Shown here: positions 6,645 to 9,481 of the stretch, piece after piece
Position numbering within the stretch: the stretch's first letter is position 1
Layout: the number at the start of each line of letters is the position of its first letter
From: a bacterium
GTDB lineage: Bacteria > Eremiobacterota > Eremiobacteria > Baltobacterales > Baltobacteraceae
DNA length: 9,481 nucleotides
Direction: 5' to 3'
NCBI GenBank assembly: GCA_021782295.1
Contig: JAJXVC010000060.1
Location: 1 to 9,481, forward strand
The notes under the pieces: generated by a model
Databases searched by the model: none
Told to the model about the DNA's origin: nothing
Seen by the model: only the letters and a program-made list of their open reading frames with translations
Position numbers and translations under genes: made by a program

Positions 6645-8153
6645 ATGAAACCCGAGGTCGTCATTGTCGGCGCCGGCCCCGTCGGCTGCTCGCTCGCTCT
6701 GGGGCTCGCCCACCATGGCGTCAGTTCGCTCGTCCTCGAGCGCTCGCGGGAGATCGCACGGGAGTCGCGCGCCTTGGTGATCTGGCCGCGCACCGCGGAG
6801 CTGCTGCGCGATTGGGGCGCCTGGGAACCGTTGCTCGCAGCGGGGCGCTTCACGACGGTCTTTACGCCGCACGACGCGACGCGGGATGAAGCGCTGCTCT
6901 CGATCGATTTTGGCGATATCGCCGATGCCGTGGAGAGTCCGGGCGTACTCTTTATTCCGCAGTACGATACGGTACGGATCTTGCGCGATCGGGTCGAAGC
7001 GAATCCGCTCTGCGAGCTCCGCTACGACGAAGAAGCCGTCGAACTCGAGCAGGACGAAAGCGAAGTTCGCCTGCGCACGCACGGGAGCGACGGCGAGGTG
7101 ACGCACGCCGCGCCTTTCGTGGTCGGCGCCGACGGGGCAAACGGATTCGTGCGGCACGCCCTCGGTTTTGCACTGCAGGGCGCGACCTACGCCACGCGCG
7201 TGGCGATCGCCGATGTCGAAATTGAAAACAGCGATCGTTCTTATCCTTCACCGCGTATCGCGCTCGATGCGCCGGGGCTGCTGGTCGGCATCGAATATGC
7301 TCCCGGCATCTGGCGCACGATCGCCTCGGTCGCGCCGAGCACCGGGGACGACGCAGCGCTTGCACCTGAAGCGCATGCCGCGCGCATCGCCCATCTCTTC
7401 GGCGAGCAAGCACGCTCCGCACAGGTCTATTGGAGCAGTCTCTTTCGCATTCACCGTCGCCACGCACCGAACTTTATCTCCGGACGCGTTGCACTCGCCG
7501 GAGATGCGGCACACCTCAATAGCCCGGCGGGCGGGCAAGGCATGAATGCCGGCATTCACGATACCGCAAACCTTGCCTGGCGACTCGCTTGCGCATTGCG
7601 TTCCTCGCATTGCGCGCAGGCGTTGCTCGCCGGGTACGATATCGAGCGCCGCGAAATACAGCACGATAGTATCGAACGGACGACCGATCTCGCGACGCGC
7701 CTTGCCGTCTACACGCCGCCGGCGTTGAAGCGACTCGCCTTTGCGTGGATGCGCAGGAGCCTGCGCGCGCGCGGCATGCGCCGCAAGGCCTGCCGTACCC
7801 TCGGCATGCTCGATGGGCGCTACACGCGCTCGCCCGATGTCGACATCTCGCATCCGCTCGCGGGGCGGCGGATCGGCGATGTCGCGCTCGATAACGGGAA
7901 GCGAATTAACGAAGAGCGTTGCGGTCGCGCGGCGTTGCTCTGCTGCGGCGGAGCGCAGATCGATGGCGTTGCATCGCTCGCGCTTGCCAAGCCGCCGAAG
8001 CGCTGGCTCCTCAAACATCCAAGCGCTATCGTCATTCGCCCCGACGGCTTCGTCGCCGCGGTGATTGAAAAGCCGACCCGCGAACGCGTCGAGAAGCAGT
8101 GGAAGCGGGCGTTTTGCTGTGCGACGCCGTTGCCGGGAACGGAGACGCCGTGA
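6645..8153 (+). CDS. FAD-dependent aromatic-type monooxygenase (PheA/TfdB family)
   Basis: The 502-aa product is a group A flavoprotein hydroxylase, a family that hydroxylates phenols, aromatic acids or polyketide/quinone rings using NAD(P)H and O2. The N-terminal Rossmann motif VIVGAGPVGCS (6-16) binds the ADP part of FAD. The DG motif is VVGADGANGFVR (159-170), and GRVALAGDAAHLNSPAGGQGMN (280-301) carries the GD motif that contacts FAD and the active-site loop. The C-terminal part (about 395-500), with VIRPDGFVAAV, fits the thioredoxin-like tail of the phenol hydroxylase group. The substrate cannot be read from sequence. ATG 6645 is preferred because the Rossmann motif follows directly; an in-frame GTG at 6612 would add 11 unlikely residues. 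Its stop overlaps the next gene as GTGA. A link to biotin is not implied. Confidence 0.92.
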   Translation: MKPEVVIVGAGPVGCSLALGLAHHGVSSLVLERSREIARESRALVIWPRTAELLRDWGAWEPLLAAGRFTTVFTPHDATRDEALLSIDFGDIADAVESPGVLFIPQYDTVRILRDRVEANPLCELRYDEEAVELEQDESEVRLRTHGSDGEVTHAAPFVVGADGANGFVRHALGFALQGATYATRVAIADVEIENSDRSYPSPRIALDAPGLLVGIEYAPGIWRTIASVAPSTGDDAALAPEAHAARIAHLFGEQARSAQVYWSSLFRIHRRHAPNFISGRVALAGDAAHLNSPAGGQGMNAGIHDTANLAWRLACALRSSHCAQALLAGYDIERREIQHDSIERTTDLATRLAVYTPPALKRLAFAWMRRSLRARGMRRKACRTLGMLDGRYTRSPDVDISHPLAGRRIGDVALDNGKRINEERCGRAALLCCGGAQIDGVASLALAKPPKRWLLKHPSAIVIRPDGFVAAVIEKPTRERVEKQWKRAFCCATPLPGTETP

Positions 8154-8431
8154 CGATCTTCATCGTTGCAGCGATCGTCATCGTTCTTTCGTTGGGCGCG
8201 ACGGCCTATATCGCGGTCAAAGCCGAGATCGCACCGCTCCCGCGCGTCCTCCGCTTCGCATTAGAGCTCGCGGTCTTTGCCGTCGGCATCGTCGTGCTTG
8301 ACCGTGCGGTCGCCGGATTCCGACTCGACATCGCACCGATCGGCCGCGACGAAGGCGCCGCTATTCTCGCCGCCTATGCGTTGCTCACGGTGATCCCCGC
8401 CTGGCGACGCCTGCATCAAAAAGCAAAGTAG
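8150..8431 (+). CDS. Small three-helix membrane protein, coupled to the monooxygenase
   Basis: The 93-aa product starts at GTG 8150, which overlaps the monooxygenase stop (8151-8153) and follows GGAG (8141-8144) by five bases; an earlier ATG at 8099 would overlap the monooxygenase C-terminus and is less likely. Hydrophobic stretches lie near residues 2-23 (TIFIVAAIVIVLSLGATAYI), 37-59 and 70-87, ending in a basic tail RRLHQKAK. I do not recognise a family. The coupled start suggests stoichiometric production with the monooxygenase, perhaps as a membrane anchor or partner, but this is inference from position only. Confidence 0.7.
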   Translation: MTIFIVAAIVIVLSLGATAYIAVKAEIAPLPRVLRFALELAVFAVGIVVLDRAVAGFRLDIAPIGRDEGAAILAAYALLTVIPAWRRLHQKAK

Positions 8432-8435
8432 CACA

Positions 8436-8461
8436 ATGCGCCGCCCGCCTTTTTAGCGCAT
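8436..8461. terminator. Possible weak hairpin in the convergent gap
   Basis: The 31-bp gap between two convergent genes contains ATGCGC (8436-8441) and its complement GCGCAT (8456-8461), with a 14-nt loop that holds TTTTT. The T-run lies in the loop instead of after the stem, so this is not a classical intrinsic terminator. Position at a convergent junction is the main argument for it. Confidence 0.2.
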
Positions 8462-8462
8462 C

Positions 8463-9038
8463 TCACTCAGGTTTTTTCGACTGCACCTTTGCTTTAAAAT
8501 ATTGCACCCAAAACACCATGCCGGCCACAGTTCCGATAATTTCCAGCATTAAGACTGTTGTTTGAGAGGTACCGGGGATCCAACTGACACCTGATACAGT
8601 AAACAACGAAACAGCCATAACCCCGAATGCCACCTTCCCCCGACGAATCGAGAAGCACCCGAATACGACAACGCTGTTGAACGCGAGCGCAAGGGCAATA
8701 TGGGTCCACGGCCCAGAAAAACTCTCTAGCATAGTAAATCGACGCCTTCCGTGTAAATTTCCGGAATCCCCCACAAAGAGACGCCTCCCCTCGTCGAAGA
8801 TATACCTCCGAAGCTGATGGGTGCTAATTTGATCGAGCGGTAATGAGAGGAAAAGCACCGATTGGAAAAGCATCGTAAGCGCTCCGGCTCCCTGTATCGA
8901 CTTTGCCCGTCGCGAAAATTCAATGACAGGGCGTCTCTCTGACTCGGCCTGAAACGCAAGCGTCAGCACCGTCTCGCCTTCAAGAGAAAGCTCGACTATG
9001 CGCTTGCGCCCACTTCGATTTATTTCCGCCTTAAACAA
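8463..9038 (-). CDS. Hypothetical membrane protein with basic/soluble N-terminus
   Basis: The 191-aa product has a charged N-terminal region (1-48, beta-like, e.g. RIVELSLEGETVLTLAFQ), a moderately hydrophobic stretch at 49-68, a second Arg-rich soluble segment (77-105), and three clear membrane helices near 112-131, 136-155 and 160-181, then a Lys-rich tail. I recognise no family. The first canonical start in the frame is TTG at 9038; the frame is open further up to 9077 but holds no ATG, GTG or TTG. The Shine-Dalgarno is poor (GGAG 13 bases upstream). Codon choice is less GC-biased than in the bio genes (more TTT, ATA, ACA), which fits acquired DNA. It converges with the plus-strand pair on its left. 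Confidence 0.6.
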   Translation of the reverse strand: MFKAEINRSGRKRIVELSLEGETVLTLAFQAESERRPVIEFSRRAKSIQGAGALTMLFQSVLFLSLPLDQISTHQLRRYIFDEGRRLFVGDSGNLHGRRRFTMLESFSGPWTHIALALAFNSVVVFGCFSIRRGKVAFGVMAVSLFTVSGVSWIPGTSQTTVLMLEIIGTVAGMVFWVQYFKAKVQSKKPE

Positions 9039-9109
9039 TATTCTTTGCGAACTCCGCGCGCGGGAATCCCCCCTGATTCACCGCACACGAAATATCGTCT
9101 ACCTAATCG
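9039..9109. other. Short gap between two minus-strand frames
   Basis: This 71-bp stretch lies between the stop at 9110 and the TTG at 9038. On the minus strand it contains AGGGGGG (9068-9074), a possible ribosome binding site with no start codon at useful distance, and a slightly AT-richer part near 9085-9120. I see no convincing promoter or terminator. Confidence 0.3.
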
Positions 9110-9481
9110 TTAGTTTGCTATTTGTGTGATCGTCGTGACACCGCCCGAGGTCGATGAAAACTGATCCGTGTTACCGGCCGTAAAACCTTCCCACGAACCG
9201 CCGACAAGCCCAGGCGCTCCTTGGCACGACGAAGTATTGCTGTTCATTGTCATGCCGCCCAAAATTGCCATACCAGGGGCCGTCACGATGTCCGCTCCGG
9301 GAACTGAAAGGCCAGCTATTCCACCGGTTGCTGCGCCAAAAAGCACACTTTCCCGATTGTGTCCCGCGGAGTGGTGTACGAGCCGCGACTCGGCGAGGTC
9401 GGCATCAGCCGGTAATGACCGCTGACAACCTGGGTCTCTGGTTATCGCTGACGGCCTCCATTCCTTCGAGCTGCATGTACC
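9110..9481 (-). CDS. Partial hypothetical frame, Gly/Ser/Thr-rich C-terminus
   Basis: The minus-strand frame ending in TAA at 9110 stays open to the right edge, giving 123 codons without a stop, so the true start is probably outside the window. An internal GTG at 9346 would give a 78-aa product. The last 78 residues contain no lysine and are rich in Gly, Ser and Thr, with LFGAATGGIAGL, a hydrophobic glycine-zipper-like stretch, and a tail like that of secreted or beta-structured proteins (SSTSGGVTTITQ). The upstream 45 codons are polar and Arg/Ser-rich. I recognise no family. It could be the end of a larger secreted or repeat-type protein, or a chance open frame: a plus-strand frame (9168-9425) overlaps it and cannot be excluded. 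Confidence 0.4.
   Translation of the reverse strand, partial: GTCSSKEWRPSAITRDPGCQRSLPADADLAESRLVHHSAGHNRESVLFGAATGGIAGLSVPGADIVTAPGMAILGGMTMNSNTSSCQGAPGLVGGSWEGFTAGNTDQFSSTSGGVTTITQIAN

Noticed and set aside
7248..8018. 256-aa minus-strand frame within the monooxygenase
   Set aside because: It is a shadow of the plus-strand gene, whose FAD motifs on the plus strand are unambiguous.
9168..9425. 85-aa plus-strand frame at the right end
   Set aside because: Pro/Ser-rich with no family features and no clear RBS. It overlaps the minus-strand partial frame; I prefer the latter because it stays open to the edge, but the choice is weak.

Overview
The window looks like a piece of a GC-rich bacterial chromosome. 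Genes are tightly packed, several start/stop codons overlap by 4 nt, and GTG starts are used. No rRNA, tRNA, IS element or CRISPR array is visible, so lineage can only be guessed. The compact bio cluster with a Bacillus-type SpeA decarboxylase and the frequent CGATCG hexamer would fit one of the less-studied GC-rich phyla (for example the Eremiobacterota/WPS-2 group), but I hold that weakly.

Layout. Positions 1-111 are non-coding and hold a 12-bp palindrome and one perfect DnaA-box 9-mer. From 6561 down to 112 (minus strand) runs one apparent six-gene operon: bioA, bioF, bioD, bioB, a SpeA-type Orn/Lys/Arg decarboxylase, and a zinc-ribbon multi-pass membrane protein. Junctions are -4, -4, +9, +24 and +20 nt, so co-transcription is very likely. 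The four bio genes cover the whole ring-assembly half of biotin synthesis: pimeloyl thioester + Ala to KAPA (BioF), to DAPA (BioA), to dethiobiotin (BioD), to biotin (BioB). No pimeloyl-making gene (bioC/bioH/bioW/bioI) is in the window.

A roughly 83-bp gap separates bioA from a divergent plus-strand pair: a PheA/TfdB-type FAD monooxygenase (6645-8153) and a small three-helix membrane protein whose GTG start overlaps its stop codon (8150-8431). From 8463 to the right edge the sequence changes character: it is less GC-rich, the CGATCG hexamer disappears, and two minus-strand reading frames of unknown function appear. One is a 191-aa membrane protein. The other is a Gly/Ser/Thr-rich frame running off the window end. 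This stretch may be acquired DNA.

The most interesting points are a BioB that keeps the radical-SAM cysteines but has Ala where the second [2Fe-2S] cysteine is expected, a compact BioA with active-site motifs of the Bacillus/Aquifex kind (possible lysine rather than SAM donor), and the fusion of polyamine-type and membrane genes to the biotin operon. I see no clear defence, toxin or mobile system.
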